Notes under the pieces: model-generated
What the model saw: the letters and a program-made list of their open reading frames with translations, nothing else
Told to the model about the DNA's origin: nothing
Database searches by the model: none
Made by a program: the position numbers and the translations under genes
Part shown: positions 1-7,331 of the stretch, piece after piece
Layout of the letters: the number at the start of each line of letters is the position of its first letter
How positions within the stretch are numbered: position 1 is the first letter of the stretch
Source: an uncultured Clostridium sp.
GTDB taxonomy: Bacteria; Bacillota; Clostridia; TANB77; CAG-508
Direction of reading: 5' to 3'
Length of the DNA: 11,543 nt
Assembly: GCA_945610215.1 (NCBI GenBank)
Contig: CALYZR010000006.1
Location: 1 to 11,543, forward strand

Positions 1-217
1 CTGTCTTTCCTTCTTTTTTTATATCATCCACATTTGGCAAAAATTTATATGTATTTGAATATTCTGGTATTATAACATCAACATTTTTTCCTAACTGTTT
101 TAATCCATTATATAATGCCAAACTACTTCCTATTGCATCTCCATCTGGATTTTCATGTGTTAATATTACTATATTATTAGAATTATTAATTTCTTCTACT
201 ATATTATCTAAGGTCAT
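1..217 (-). CDS. nrnA: NrnA-type DHH phosphoesterase (oligoribonuclease / pAp phosphatase), N-terminal part, runs off the left edge
   Basis: Reading the minus strand from the ATG at 217 gives 72 codons open to the window edge. The protein starts MTLDNIVEEI and carries HENPDGDAIGSS at about residues 21-32, the first metal-binding motif of the DHH/DHHA1 phosphoesterases. The following ALYNGLKQLGK and IPEY segments also fit NrnA. In Firmicutes NrnA degrades short oligoribonucleotides and dephosphorylates pAp in the cytoplasm. A GAGG ribosome binding site lies 9 nt before the ATG. Position directly after rbfA is the usual one in Clostridia. The DHH motif itself and the DHHA1 domain lie outside the window, so the exact activity is inferred from the N-terminus and gene order. 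Confidence 0.88.
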   Translation of the reverse strand, partial: MTLDNIVEEINNSNNIVILTHENPDGDAIGSSLALYNGLKQLGKNVDVIIPEYSNTYKFLPNVDDIKKEGKT

Positions 218-323
218 TGTTTTAATCCTCTTTCATTTTATATGTATAGGCACTACGAATAGTAGCCACCATTTAAATTTATATATTATGCCCTTTGGGT
301 ACTTTAAGCAGTGCATCTCATAA

Positions 324-701
324 TTAATTTTCATCATTAGGTTTTATATCTTTCATTATATCTTTTAAAATTGTATCAATTTTCTCTCCATATTCCATTG
401 AATCATCTAGTTCAAAAACTAATTCTGGCGTTACTCTTAAGTTTATGCTTTGTGCAATTCTGCTTCTTATAAATCCGGAAGAAGATTTTAAACCAGCTAA
501 TGTTTGTTTAACATTTCTAGAGTTTAATATACTAACTTTAACTTTTGCATATCTTAAATCTGGGGAAATTTTTACAGAGGTTACACTAACCATTCCAGTT
601 ACATTTGAATTTGTAACTTCATAATTAATTATATTGCTTATTTCCCTTTTTAATTCTTCATTTATTCTATTAAGTCTGTTATTTCCATTTTCCTTTTTCA
701 T
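324..701 (-). CDS. rbfA: 30S ribosome-binding factor A
   Basis: The 125-residue product matches RbfA in length and sequence. It begins with a helix ending in LKREISNII, then has SPDLRYAKVKVS (about residues 46-57) and the C-terminal signature RSRIAQSINLRVTPEL (about 79-94) followed by FELDDS, all within a single KH-type fold. RbfA binds the 30S subunit, helps mature the 5' end of 16S rRNA and is linked to cold adaptation. AAAAGGAG lies 5 nt before the ATG at 701. The gene is 235 nt downstream of infB, an unusually wide gap for this operon, and a palindromic element fills much of it. nrnA follows after about 106 nt. Confidence 0.96.
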   Translation of the reverse strand: MKKENGNNRLNRINEELKREISNIINYEVTNSNVTGMVSVTSVKISPDLRYAKVKVSILNSRNVKQTLAGLKSSSGFIRSRIAQSINLRVTPELVFELDDSMEYGEKIDTILKDIMKDIKPNDEN

Positions 702-821
702 TATTTCTCCTTTTGGAACGTGTCCTTACAGTTCGTTAAAACGAATCACAATTATTTAACAAATTAATTTATTAAAATCACACTTAGTAAACGAAGCAAA
801 TTAGGTATTATGCTAGTTTAT

Positions 822-945
822 AAAAATTAATCAAAAGCGAGTATTGCTAGGCAGACAAGCTAAAAAACCGGAAACGTACAAAGGTACGTTGAGGATTTTT
901 TATGCGCAGTCTAACAACGCAAGACGAAGCTTTTCATTAATTTTT
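822..945 (-). repeat. 124-nt imperfect palindrome between infB and rbfA, overlapping the infB stop codon
   Basis: The two halves pair over about 44 bp. The outer arms 822-831 and 936-945 are perfect 10-bp complements. After a C/C mismatch, 833-838 pairs with 929-934; 841-847 pairs with 919-925 with one mismatch; 853-856 pairs with 909-912; 859-860 pairs with 904-905; 861-867 pairs with 896-902 (seven A/T pairs); 868-869 pairs with 893-894; and 873-879 pairs with 884-890 (AACGTAC/GTACGTT) around a 4-nt loop at 880-883. The outer arm contains the last two codons and stop of infB. It lies in the mRNA as a long broken hairpin ending in a short U run. It could be a processing site, an attenuator, a small MITE-like insertion or a structured RNA; the sequence alone does not decide. 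Confidence 0.75.
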
Positions 946-3747
946 AACTTGTTCCATTATATATGCCTCTATTATGTCTCCTTCTTTAATATCATTAAAG
1001 TTTTCTATCTGAATTCCACATTCAAATCCTTTTGCAACTTCTTTTGCATCATCTTTCATTCTCTTTAATGAAATTAGTTTACCGTCATGTATTACAACAT
1101 TATCTCTTAAAACTCTTACCCCTGCATTTCTTGCAACTTTTCCATTTGTTACATAACATCCTGCAATAGTTCCAACATCAGAAATTTTAAATGTTTGTCT
1201 AACTTCTGCATTTCCTATTACAACTTCTTTAAATACTGGATCTAGCATTCCTTTCATAGCTGCTTCTACATCTTCAATTGCATTGTATATTACAGAATAT
1301 GTCTTTATTTCTACATTTTCTTTGTCTGCCATATCTTTTGCTATTGGCTGTGGTCTTACATTAAATCCTATAATTATTGCATTTGATACATTTGCAAGTG
1401 TAACATCACTTTCTGTTATTGCACCAACGTTTGCATGTATTACTTTAACTTTTACTTCATCATTTGACAATTTTTCTAATGATTGTTTTACAGCTTCTAC
1501 AGAACCTTGAACATCTGCTTTTACTATAATATTTAATTGTTTTAGGTTTCCTTTTTCTATTTGGCTAAATAAATCATCTAATGTAACTCTTGATGATGCT
1601 TTTAATGCTTTATCTCTTGCTTGACGTTTTCTTCTTTCCATTAAATGTTTTGCAGTTTTTTCGTCTTTAACCTCATAGAAAGTATCTCCTGCTTCTGGAA
1701 CATCTGCTAAGCCTGTTATTTCTACTGGTGTTGATGGTCCGGCTTTTTTAACTTTATGACCTTTATCATCTGTCATTGTTCTTATTCTACCTATAACTGA
1801 ACCTACTAAAATAGTATCACCTATGTCTAATGTACCACGTTGTACAAGCATTGTTGCAACTGGTCCTTTTGCTTTATCTAGCTTTGCTTCTATTACTACA
1901 CCTTTTGCTTGTTTATTTGGATTTGATTTTAATTCTTTCATATCAGCAACTAAAAGTACCATTTCTAGTAAATTATCTATATTTATTTTTTTCTTTGCAG
2001 AGATTGGAACAAAGATTGTATCTCCACCCCATTCTTCTGATACTAAACCATATTCTGCTAATTCCTGTTTTACTTTTTCTGGATTTGCTCCTTCAACATC
2101 TATCTTGTTTATTGCTACAATTATTGGAATTCCAGCAGCTTTTGCATGGTCTATTGCTTCAATTGTTTGTGGCATTACACCATCATTTGCAGCAACTACT
2201 AATATTGCTATATCTGTTATTTGTGCACCTCTTGCTCTCATTGCAGTAAATGCTTCGTGTCCTGGTGTATCTAAAAATGTAATTTCTCTACCATTTACAT
2301 CTACTTTATATGCACCAATTGCTTGTGTAATTCCTCCTGCTTCGCCTTCTATTACATTTGTTGATCTTACTGCATCTAGTAACGAAGTTTTACCATGGTC
2401 TACGTGTCCCATAACAACAATTACTGGTGGTCTTGGTTTTAAATCTTCTTCTTTATCTTCGCTATCATCAAATAGGATTTCTTCGTCTGTAACAACTTCT
2501 TTTTTATGAGCTGTTACTCCAAATTCTCCTGCTATCAAAAATGCTGTATCAAAGTCAATTTCGTTATTTATTGTTGCCATAATTCCATATCCTAGTAATT
2601 TTTTTATAATTTCACCACTAGTCTTTTTAAGTTCTGCACTTAAATCTTTTACTGTTATTGTTTCTGGTATTGTTATATCTGTTAAATCAAATATTTTTTG
2701 TTTTACTCTGTTTTCCCCTTGTTGTAGCTTTTTCTTGCCTCTTCTTCCTCTTGTTGTTGTTAAATCATAATAATCAAGCATAGAACCTTCATCAAACATA
2801 TTTGATAATTTATTTTCTTGTTTTAAGTCTTTTAATTTATGACTACTTATTTCTTCAAAATCATTTCTTCTTGACTTAGAAGATTTTTTATTTGTTTTTT
2901 CTTCATATCTATTACTTTTTTGTTTATCTATTGCTTTATTAGCATATTCTCTAACATTTTCTTTTTCTACTACGTCAGAAGCCATGATATTTTTTATGTT
3001 TTTCTCTATTCCTCTTTCGTCTAATGGTCTTCTTCCTCCAAAATTTCCTTGGTTTCTGTTATTATTAAAAGGTCTTTGTCCATCCCTATTAAATGGTCTA
3101 TTGTTTTGTCCATCTCTACTAAAAGGTCTTTGTCCATTTTCTCTATTAAATGGTCTTTGATTATCTCTATTAAAATCTCTGTTATTGTTGAAAGTTCGTT
3201 GTTGTATTGGTCTTTGATTTGTTCTTTCGCTTTGAGATAGCTCCTTATTTGTTTTTTCTACTTTTACTTCTTCTTTTTTTGCAGGTGATGTAATCTCTTC
3301 TTTTTTCTCTGTTTTTTCTACTATTGGTTTTTCAGGTTCTTTTGTTTTACTAGGCTCTTCTTTTTTTCCAAATAATTCACTTACAGTAAGAGGTTTTGTC
3401 GGTTTATTTCTATAGACAATATTATAATCTGTTTTTCTTTGTCTTTCTATAAAGCCAACATCTCTATCCCTTTTTGTCTGTTCTTTTTTTGTTTCCTCTT
3501 TTTTTGCCATATCAGAATCAGTCATAATTACTTCTCTTCTAATTATAACTGGATTATCTCTTTTTTCTTTTGCTTCTTTTTTTGTATTATTATTTGAAAA
3601 TTTTGCTTCTATCTTTTTTGCATCATTTTCATCAACACTGCTCATATGTGTTTTTACATCTAATCCTAATTCTTGTGCTTTTTCTAGTACTTCTTTACTA
3701 TTAACACCCAATTTTTTTGCTATTTCATGTATTTTTATTTTACCCAA
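937..3747 (-). CDS. infB: Translation initiation factor IF-2
   Basis: The GTPase IF2 delivers fMet-tRNA to the 30S subunit and promotes subunit joining. I place the start at TTG 3747 (product 936 aa), since GGGGGTG lies 6 nt before it and the protein then opens [14 protein letters not shown], the usual IF2N beginning; the ATG at 3771 would add eight residues and lacks a comparable site. Order: IF2N domain (about 1-52), a long charged linker with Arg/Pro/Phe/Asn/Asp/Gln repeats (about 192-227), a second IF2N-like domain (about 362-411), the G domain with P-loop GHVDHGKTS near residue 443, DTPGHEAF and NKID, then domains II-IV up to the C-terminus. The linker is long and low in complexity, but the GTPase core is intact. 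The stop codon lies in the arm of the downstream palindrome. Confidence 0.97.
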   Translation of the reverse strand: MGKIKIHEIAKKLGVNSKEVLEKAQELGLDVKTHMSSVDENDAKKIEAKFSNNNTKKEAKEKRDNPVIIRREVIMTDSDMAKKEETKKEQTKRDRDVGFIERQRKTDYNIVYRNKPTKPLTVSELFGKKEEPSKTKEPEKPIVEKTEKKEEITSPAKKEEVKVEKTNKELSQSERTNQRPIQQRTFNNNRDFNRDNQRPFNRENGQRPFSRDGQNNRPFNRDGQRPFNNNRNQGNFGGRRPLDERGIEKNIKNIMASDVVEKENVREYANKAIDKQKSNRYEEKTNKKSSKSRRNDFEEISSHKLKDLKQENKLSNMFDEGSMLDYYDLTTTRGRRGKKKLQQGENRVKQKIFDLTDITIPETITVKDLSAELKKTSGEIIKKLLGYGIMATINNEIDFDTAFLIAGEFGVTAHKKEVVTDEEILFDDSEDKEEDLKPRPPVIVVMGHVDHGKTSLLDAVRSTNVIEGEAGGITQAIGAYKVDVNGREITFLDTPGHEAFTAMRARGAQITDIAILVVAANDGVMPQTIEAIDHAKAAGIPIIVAINKIDVEGANPEKVKQELAEYGLVSEEWGGDTIFVPISAKKKINIDNLLEMVLLVADMKELKSNPNKQAKGVVIEAKLDKAKGPVATMLVQRGTLDIGDTILVGSVIGRIRTMTDDKGHKVKKAGPSTPVEITGLADVPEAGDTFYEVKDEKTAKHLMERRKRQARDKALKASSRVTLDDLFSQIEKGNLKQLNIIVKADVQGSVEAVKQSLEKLSNDEVKVKVIHANVGAITESDVTLANVSNAIIIGFNVRPQPIAKDMADKENVEIKTYSVIYNAIEDVEAAMKGMLDPVFKEVVIGNAEVRQTFKISDVGTIAGCYVTNGKVARNAGVRVLRDNVVIHDGKLISLKRMKDDAKEVAKGFECGIQIENFNDIKEGDIIEAYIMEQVKN
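3067..3171 (-). repeat. Degenerate tandem repeat coding the [12 protein letters not shown] tract of IF2
   Basis: Four in-frame units of 24, 30, 27 and 24 nt (3067-3090, 3091-3120, 3121-3147, 3148-3171) each begin with a form of AAAAGGTCT on the plus strand. They encode variants of N-R-D/E-G-Q-R-P-F. All unit lengths are multiples of three, so copy-number changes would keep infB in frame. The tract lies in the disordered linker before the second IF2N-like domain. Confidence 0.8.
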
Positions 3748-3788
3748 TAGTATCACCCCCATAAATTTCATTAATGCTTAAATTGTTT

Positions 3789-4055
3789 TTAATTAGCTTT
3801 GTCAATAATTACACCCCTTAATTCATTATAAATTTCTTCACTTATATTTCTTTCTAGTACTTTTTCTAATCTTTTACTTTTTATTACCTTTTCTAAACAT
3901 TCTATGCTATCACATATATATGCTCCTCTACCAGATAACTTTCCAGTTTTGTCTATTGTAATATTGCCATCTTTTGATGAAACAATTCTAATTAATTCTT
4001 TTTTATCTTTTTTAGTATTACACCCCATACACATTCTTTGTACGACTTTTTTCAT
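3789..4055 (-). CDS. rnpM: YlxR family RNA-binding protein (RnpM)
   Basis: This 88-residue protein has the YlxR hallmarks: R-M-C-M-G-C near the N-terminus (Cys9, Cys12) and GRGAYIC (about 42-48) followed by Cys53. It lies between nusA and infB as in most Firmicutes. The B. subtilis homologue has been renamed RnpM because it binds RNase P RNA and modulates RNase P activity; that role is carried over by family membership. The ATG is preceded by GGAGG with a 9-nt spacer inside the last codons of nusA, and only one base separates the nusA stop from this start, suggesting coupled translation. infB follows after 41 nt. The L7Ae-like gene ylxQ, often next in this operon, is absent. Confidence 0.95.
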   Translation of the reverse strand: MKKVVQRMCMGCNTKKDKKELIRIVSSKDGNITIDKTGKLSGRGAYICDSIECLEKVIKSKRLEKVLERNISEEIYNELRGVIIDKAN

Positions 4056-4056
4056 A

Positions 4057-5157
4057 TTATTCTTCCTCCGAAGTTTCCTCTTTATTTTCTTCTTCGCTTT
4101 CTAGTAATGCTCTAAATTGTGATTCACTTTTAATGTCTATTTTCCAATTTGTAAGTCTTGCAGCTAAACGTGCATTTTGTCCTGATTTTCCTATTGCTAA
4201 AGATAATTGATCATCTGGAACTATTACTTGTGCAAATTTTTCTTCTTCTTTTACATCTACTGCCATAACTTGTGCTGGCAATAATGCTGCTGATATAAAT
4301 ATTGCTGGATCTTCGTTCCATTCTATAACATCTATTTTTTCTCCATTTAATTCATTTATGATATTTTGAATTCTTATTCCTTTTTGTCCAACACAAGAAC
4401 CAACTGGGTCAATATTTTCGTTTGTAGAATATACTGCCACTTTACTTCTTGAACCAGGATCTCTTGAAACGCTCTTTATTTCTATTAAACCTTCATATAT
4501 TTCTGGTATCTCAAATTCAAATAATTTTCTTACAAAATCAGGATGGCTTCTAGAAACTAATACTTGTGGTGTTCCTTTTAGTCCTCTTTCTACACTAACA
4601 ACATATGCTTTTATTTTGTCATTTACACGATATGTTTCTGTTGGTATTTGATCTTTAACTGGCATTATTCCTTCTAATTTTCCTAAATCTAATACAACTG
4701 TTCCACCATCTGCTTTTTGTATAATTCCAGAAACGATTTCTCCTTTTCTGTCATTATATTCTGTATATACCATATTTCTTTCTAGTTCTCTAATTTTTTG
4801 TACAATTACTTGTTTTGCAGTTTGTGCAGCTATTCTTCCGAAGTTTCTAGGTATTATTTCTATCTCTACTTCATCATCAATTTTTGCATCTTTATTTTCT
4901 TTTTTTGCTTCTTCTAAACTTATTTCTAATTGATCATCAATAACTTCTTCTACAACTTTTTTTATAGCATATACTCTTATATCTCCAGTATTTGCATCCA
5001 TAGTAACTTTTACATTTTCAGCCGAATCAAAATTTCTTTTATATGCTGTAACTAAAGCTGTTTCCAATGAGCTTAATAAATATTCTTTACTTATTCCTCT
5101 TTCTTTCTCTAATTCTTCCATTGCTGTTATCAATTCTTTAGTTTCAATTGATTTCAT
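4057..5157 (-). CDS. nusA: Transcription termination/antitermination protein NusA
   Basis: NusA binds RNA polymerase and nascent RNA and tunes pausing, termination and antitermination. Counting from the ATG at 5157 (366 aa), the RNAP-binding N-terminal domain covers about 1-125, an S1 domain about 138-195 (GEIVSGIIQKADGGT), KH1 contains GQKGIRI (257-263) and KH2 contains IGKSGQNARLA (322-332). A short acidic tail ends in SEEE, with no extra acidic repeats, as is usual in Firmicutes. I chose 5157 because AAAGGA lies 8 nt before it and MKSIETKEL is a typical opening; an ATG at 5181 would add eight residues and overlap rimP. The gene follows rimP by 17 nt and its 3' end carries the rnpM ribosome binding site. 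Confidence 0.96.
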   Translation of the reverse strand: MKSIETKELITAMEELEKERGISKEYLLSSLETALVTAYKRNFDSAENVKVTMDANTGDIRVYAIKKVVEEVIDDQLEISLEEAKKENKDAKIDDEVEIEIIPRNFGRIAAQTAKQVIVQKIRELERNMVYTEYNDRKGEIVSGIIQKADGGTVVLDLGKLEGIMPVKDQIPTETYRVNDKIKAYVVSVERGLKGTPQVLVSRSHPDFVRKLFEFEIPEIYEGLIEIKSVSRDPGSRSKVAVYSTNENIDPVGSCVGQKGIRIQNIINELNGEKIDVIEWNEDPAIFISAALLPAQVMAVDVKEEEKFAQVIVPDDQLSLAIGKSGQNARLAARLTNWKIDIKSESQFRALLESEEENKEETSEEE

Positions 5158-5174
5158 TCTAATCATCCTTTCTT

Positions 5175-5633
5175 TTACCAATTATATACTGTTTTTATTT
5201 GTGATATATTTTTTCTGTCTATATCTATTTGTTTTTCATTTTGATCAAATATTTCTATTTTTATTTCATCAAATCCTTTAAGTATTCCTTTATATTGTTT
5301 TTTCCCCTCGAAAGGTTTAAATAGTTTTATTTGTATTTCATTTCCAATATTATCTTTTAAGTGTTTTTCTTTTTTTAAAACTCTCTCAATTCCTGGTGAA
5401 GAAACTTCTAGAAAATATTGTTCTGGTATTATATCTTCTTTATCAAGCAATTCTGTTATATTGTTGCTTACTTTTTCGCAATCATTCAAATCTATTCCTT
5501 TTTTTGAATCAATATAAATTCTTAAAAAGTAGTCTTTTGCTTCTTTTACATATTCTACGTCATAAAGTTCATATTCAAGATCCTCTATGTTTTGCTTAAT
5601 AAGGCTTTCAACCTTTTCTTCTATCTTTGCCAA
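5175..5633 (-). CDS. rimP: Ribosome maturation factor RimP
   Basis: The 152-residue product has the RimP signature EVSSPGIER (about 76-84), the preceding FLRIYIDSKKGIDLNDC segment (36-52), and a C-terminal SH3-like domain with GILKGFDEIKIEI. RimP binds the 30S subunit and assists assembly of its head region. The start is TTG at 5633, set by AAGGAG six nucleotides upstream and the conserved MAKIEEKVE-type opening. It is the first gene of the operon, below the promoter at 5706-5734 and a 27-nt leader hairpin. The TTG start may lower its expression relative to downstream genes; that is inference. Confidence 0.95.
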   Translation of the reverse strand: MAKIEEKVESLIKQNIEDLEYELYDVEYVKEAKDYFLRIYIDSKKGIDLNDCEKVSNNITELLDKEDIIPEQYFLEVSSPGIERVLKKEKHLKDNIGNEIQIKLFKPFEGKKQYKGILKGFDEIKIEIFDQNEKQIDIDRKNISQIKTVYNW

Positions 5634-5654
5634 TTTTTTCTCCTTTTCATAATT

Positions 5655-5681
5655 GAAGAGTGGGATTTGTTCCCACTCTTC
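5655..5681. promoter_or_regulatory. Perfect 11-bp hairpin in the rimP leader (terminator-like on the plus strand)
   Basis: GAAGAGTGGGA (5655-5665) and TCCCACTCTTC (5671-5681) pair perfectly around the loop TTTGT. On the minus strand it lies in the roughly 66-nt rimP 5' leader, ending about 10 nt before the ribosome binding site and without a U run, so it should not stop the operon transcript. On the plus strand it is followed by seven Ts (5687-5693), the form of a terminator, yet no plus-strand gene precedes it. It may stabilise the mRNA 5' end, control access to the TTG start, or block antisense transcription. Confidence 0.7.
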
Positions 5682-5705
5682 TAGTATTTTTTTAATTGCT
5701 TTATT

Positions 5706-5734
5706 ATTATATACTTATTTTTTTAAAAAATCAA
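5706..5734 (-). promoter_or_regulatory. SigA-type promoter of the rimP-nusA-infB operon
   Basis: On the minus strand TTGATT (5734-5729) is separated by exactly 17 nt from TATAAT (5711-5706). The predicted start is near 5699, giving a leader of about 66 nt that includes the 5655-5681 hairpin. This is the only clear promoter seen for the operon. Confidence 0.8.
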
Positions 5735-5850
5735 GTCTTTTCTAGCATTTTTGTTACTTTAATTTTTATTTGTAAACAATTTATATTTCTATCAATTTAT
5801 AAATATTCAAATATGTATATTTATTTGCTATTTATATAAACTAATATATT

Positions 5851-6504
5851 ATGAATCAAATATTATATACTGGTATTAATAATGAAAAAAGTAATTTTAA
5901 AAAAAAATCTAAATCTTTTAAATTTGTATTATGCATTTCTTTATTATTGTTTGTATCTACTATTTCTTATTTTTCTGTCTATTTGTATAATATAAAAAAA
6001 GAGGAAAAATTTGCCTCAACTCTAATTAATTCTTTTAACATAGATAGTTTGTATTCAAATAAAGAAAATTATACTGTTGTAAAGTTAAATAATTCAACTA
6101 AAGCAAAAGTAATTGGAATTATTAAAATTAATACGATAGGAATTGAATATCCTATACTTTCAGAAACCACTAATGAATTACTGAAAATTGCTCCTTGCAA
6201 ATTCTTTGGTTCAGAACCTAATAAGGTCGGAAATCTTTGCATTGCTGGACACAATTTTAATGATGAACGTTTCTTTAGTAAACTCTCCTCATTAAAAATT
6301 GGAGATGTTATAGAAATATATGCACCAGCAAATGTATGCGTATACTATGAAGTTTATGATATGTATGAAATTGAAAAAAATGATATGAATTGCACATCTC
6401 AAGAAACAAATGGTAAGAAAGAAATTACTTTAATTACTTGTAATAATATAAACAAAAAAAGGCTTATAGTAAAAGCCCAAGAAATAAAGCAAAACGCACA
6501 TTAG
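5851..6504 (+). CDS. Membrane-anchored sortase (cysteine transpeptidase)
   Basis: The 217-residue protein has a Lys-rich cytoplasmic N-terminus, one membrane segment (about 25-48) and an extracellular sortase fold. The catalytic triad is visible: His134 in AGHNF, Cys197 in TLITC (the TLxTC motif) and Arg204 in NKKRLIV. YPILSETTNELL and the GDVIEIYA strand also fit the family. Sortases cut a C-terminal sorting signal and join the protein to the cell wall or a pilus; the class cannot be fixed from this sequence, though it looks more like the class D/E group than A or B. No Shine-Dalgarno sequence precedes the ATG, and a stop three codons upstream rules out a longer form. A TATAAA at 5835-5840 would give a nearly leaderless mRNA (low certainty). 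It faces the Asn-rich secreted protein at 6549-6929, a likely substrate. Confidence 0.92.
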   Translation: MNQILYTGINNEKSNFKKKSKSFKFVLCISLLLFVSTISYFSVYLYNIKKEEKFASTLINSFNIDSLYSNKENYTVVKLNNSTKAKVIGIIKINTIGIEYPILSETTNELLKIAPCKFFGSEPNKVGNLCIAGHNFNDERFFSKLSSLKIGDVIEIYAPANVCVYYEVYDMYEIEKNDMNCTSQETNGKKEITLITCNNINKKRLIVKAQEIKQNAH

Positions 6505-6538
6505 AGCTGTTCATAAGAACAGCTCTACAACATTTTTT
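6502..6538 (+). terminator. Intrinsic terminator of the sortase gene
   Basis: TAGAGCTGTTC (6502-6512) and GAACAGCTCTA (6517-6527) form a perfect 11-bp stem with loop ATAA, followed after five bases by six Ts (6533-6538). The stem begins with the TAG stop codon of the sortase, so the gene runs directly into its terminator. It also separates the sortase from the convergent gene at 6549, though the minus-strand T run is weak. Confidence 0.85.
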
Positions 6539-6548
6539 CTAATTAATT

Positions 6549-6929
6549 TTATACATTATAATCTCTTATTTTCTTATATGCATATATTGCTGAAATTCCA
6601 CATACAGCTATTATAAATACTATTGAATAATCAACACCAGCATCTGCATGTTCTGCTGCATTTGATGTACTTGCATTATTATTTGCTTTTAAGTTTGTGT
6701 TGTTTACATTTGAATTATTTACATTAGTATTTACATTAGTATTTGCATTTACATTAGCATTTACATTTTCATTTCTTGTTGGTATATTTTGAACATCATT
6801 ATTTGCATTGCTATTTGCTAAAGTATTAAGTAAAGAACTTGCATCTGATGCGAATACATTTGTTGTTAGTGCTAAAGCTAAAACTGTAACAGCTAATAAA
6901 CATATTAATATTTCTTTTGTTTTTGACAT
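6549..6929 (-). CDS. Secreted Asn-rich surface protein with sortase-type C-terminus
   Basis: This 126-residue protein has a signal peptide (residues 1-27, hydrophobic core LICLLAVTVLALAL, likely cut after VFA), an Asn/Val/Ala/Thr-rich middle (about 40-90) with repeated NVNANVNANTNVNTNV, and a C-terminal module: AEHADAGVDYS, a hydrophobic stretch (103-117) and a basic tail with AYKKIRDYN. That order of short motif ending in G, membrane segment and positive tail is a cell-wall sorting signal, but the motif reads HADAG rather than LPxTG. AAAGGAG lies 9 nt before the ATG and a strong promoter lies at 6985-7013, so it is an independent unit. The convergent sortase is the obvious candidate enzyme (inference). 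It has no recognised functional domain; the middle looks like a flexible stalk. Confidence 0.85.
   Translation of the reverse strand: MSKTKEILICLLAVTVLALALTTNVFASDASSLLNTLANSNANNDVQNIPTRNENVNANVNANTNVNTNVNNSNVNNTNLKANNNASTSNAAEHADAGVDYSIVFIIAVCGISAIYAYKKIRDYNV
6718..6765 (-). repeat. 12-nt tandem repeats encoding the Asn-rich stalk
   Basis: Two exact copies of TTTACATTAGTA (6718-6729, 6730-6741) are followed by two variant 12-mers (6742-6753, 6754-6765), and looser copies extend on both sides. Each 12-mer codes four residues of the N-V-N-A/T pattern, so copy changes would alter stalk length without breaking the frame. Confidence 0.75.
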
Positions 6930-6984
6930 AATTATTATCTCCTTTAAACATAATTATAGTATTATTATAAATTATTCTCTATTA

Positions 6985-7013
6985 TTTATACTACATTTTT
7001 TAGAATATTGCAA
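6985..7013 (-). promoter_or_regulatory. SigA-type promoter of the Asn-rich surface protein
   Basis: On the minus strand TTGCAA (7013-7008) is followed after 17 nt by TATAAA (6990-6985). The predicted start near 6978 leaves a leader of about 49 nt ending in AAAGGAG (6939-6945). Confidence 0.72.
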
Positions 7014-7046
7014 TAGTTATTTGAAAAAAAATGTCTTTTTTTAGTA

Positions 7047-7331
7047 TTAAACATTAAATTTAAATAAAACGATGTCTCCTTCTTGCATTATATATTCTTT
7101 TCCTTCTGATCTAATTAATCCTTTTTCTCTTGCCGCATTCATTGAACCTTCTTTTATTAAATCATCGTAAGAAACTATTTCTGCTTTTATAAACCCTCTT
7201 TGTATGTCTGAATGTATTTTTCCTGCTGCAACTGGTGCTTTTGTTCCTTTTTTTATTGTCCATGCTCTTACTTCTGGTTCTCCTGCTGTTAGAAAACTCA
7301 TTAAGCCTAACACATCATAACTAGCTTTCAC
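7047..7331 (-). CDS. ychF: C-terminal (TGS domain) part of split YchF
   Basis: The 94-residue frame covers the TGS domain of YchF: YDVLGLMSFLTAGEPEVRAW, the AGKIHSDIQRGFIKAE segment and the end GDIVLFKFNV are all typical, and the family C-terminus is complete. It opens with GTG at 7331 and overlaps the upstream frame by 11 nt. A TAA lies directly before the GTG in this frame, so it cannot extend upstream. Only a weak purine-rich stretch (GATAGAG) precedes the GTG. Either the gene carries a frameshift near 7321-7335 and both pieces are relics (or a sequencing error), or the TGS part is made separately by coupled re-initiation. TGS domains occur alone in some proteins, so the second reading is possible but less likely. 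Confidence 0.85.
   Translation of the reverse strand: MKASYDVLGLMSFLTAGEPEVRAWTIKKGTKAPVAAGKIHSDIQRGFIKAEIVSYDDLIKEGSMNAAREKGLIRSEGKEYIMQEGDIVLFKFNV

Noticed and set aside
222..272. A 16-codon minus-strand ORF ending 4 nt before the nrnA start, which could be a leader peptide
   Set aside because: No ribosome binding site at a suitable distance before its ATG and no amino-acid run suggesting attenuation; chance is enough.
732..746. Small hairpin TTCGT/ACGAA upstream of rbfA as a separate regulatory element
   Set aside because: Only 5 bp; too short to claim, although it could be part of a larger structure with the palindrome.
1823..2509. Long open frame on the plus strand opposite the IF2 GTPase domain
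   Set aside because: It mirrors codon bias of infB, has no ribosome binding site and no recognisable domain; infB is certain on the other strand.
6718..6765. Short regular repeats as a possible CRISPR array
   Set aside because: The 12-nt units are contiguous, without spacers, and in frame with the Asn-rich protein.
7024..7042. A7/T7 stem after ychF as a terminator
   Set aside because: All A-T pairs with a 4-nt loop, so low stability; it could add weak termination but cannot be supported as a feature.
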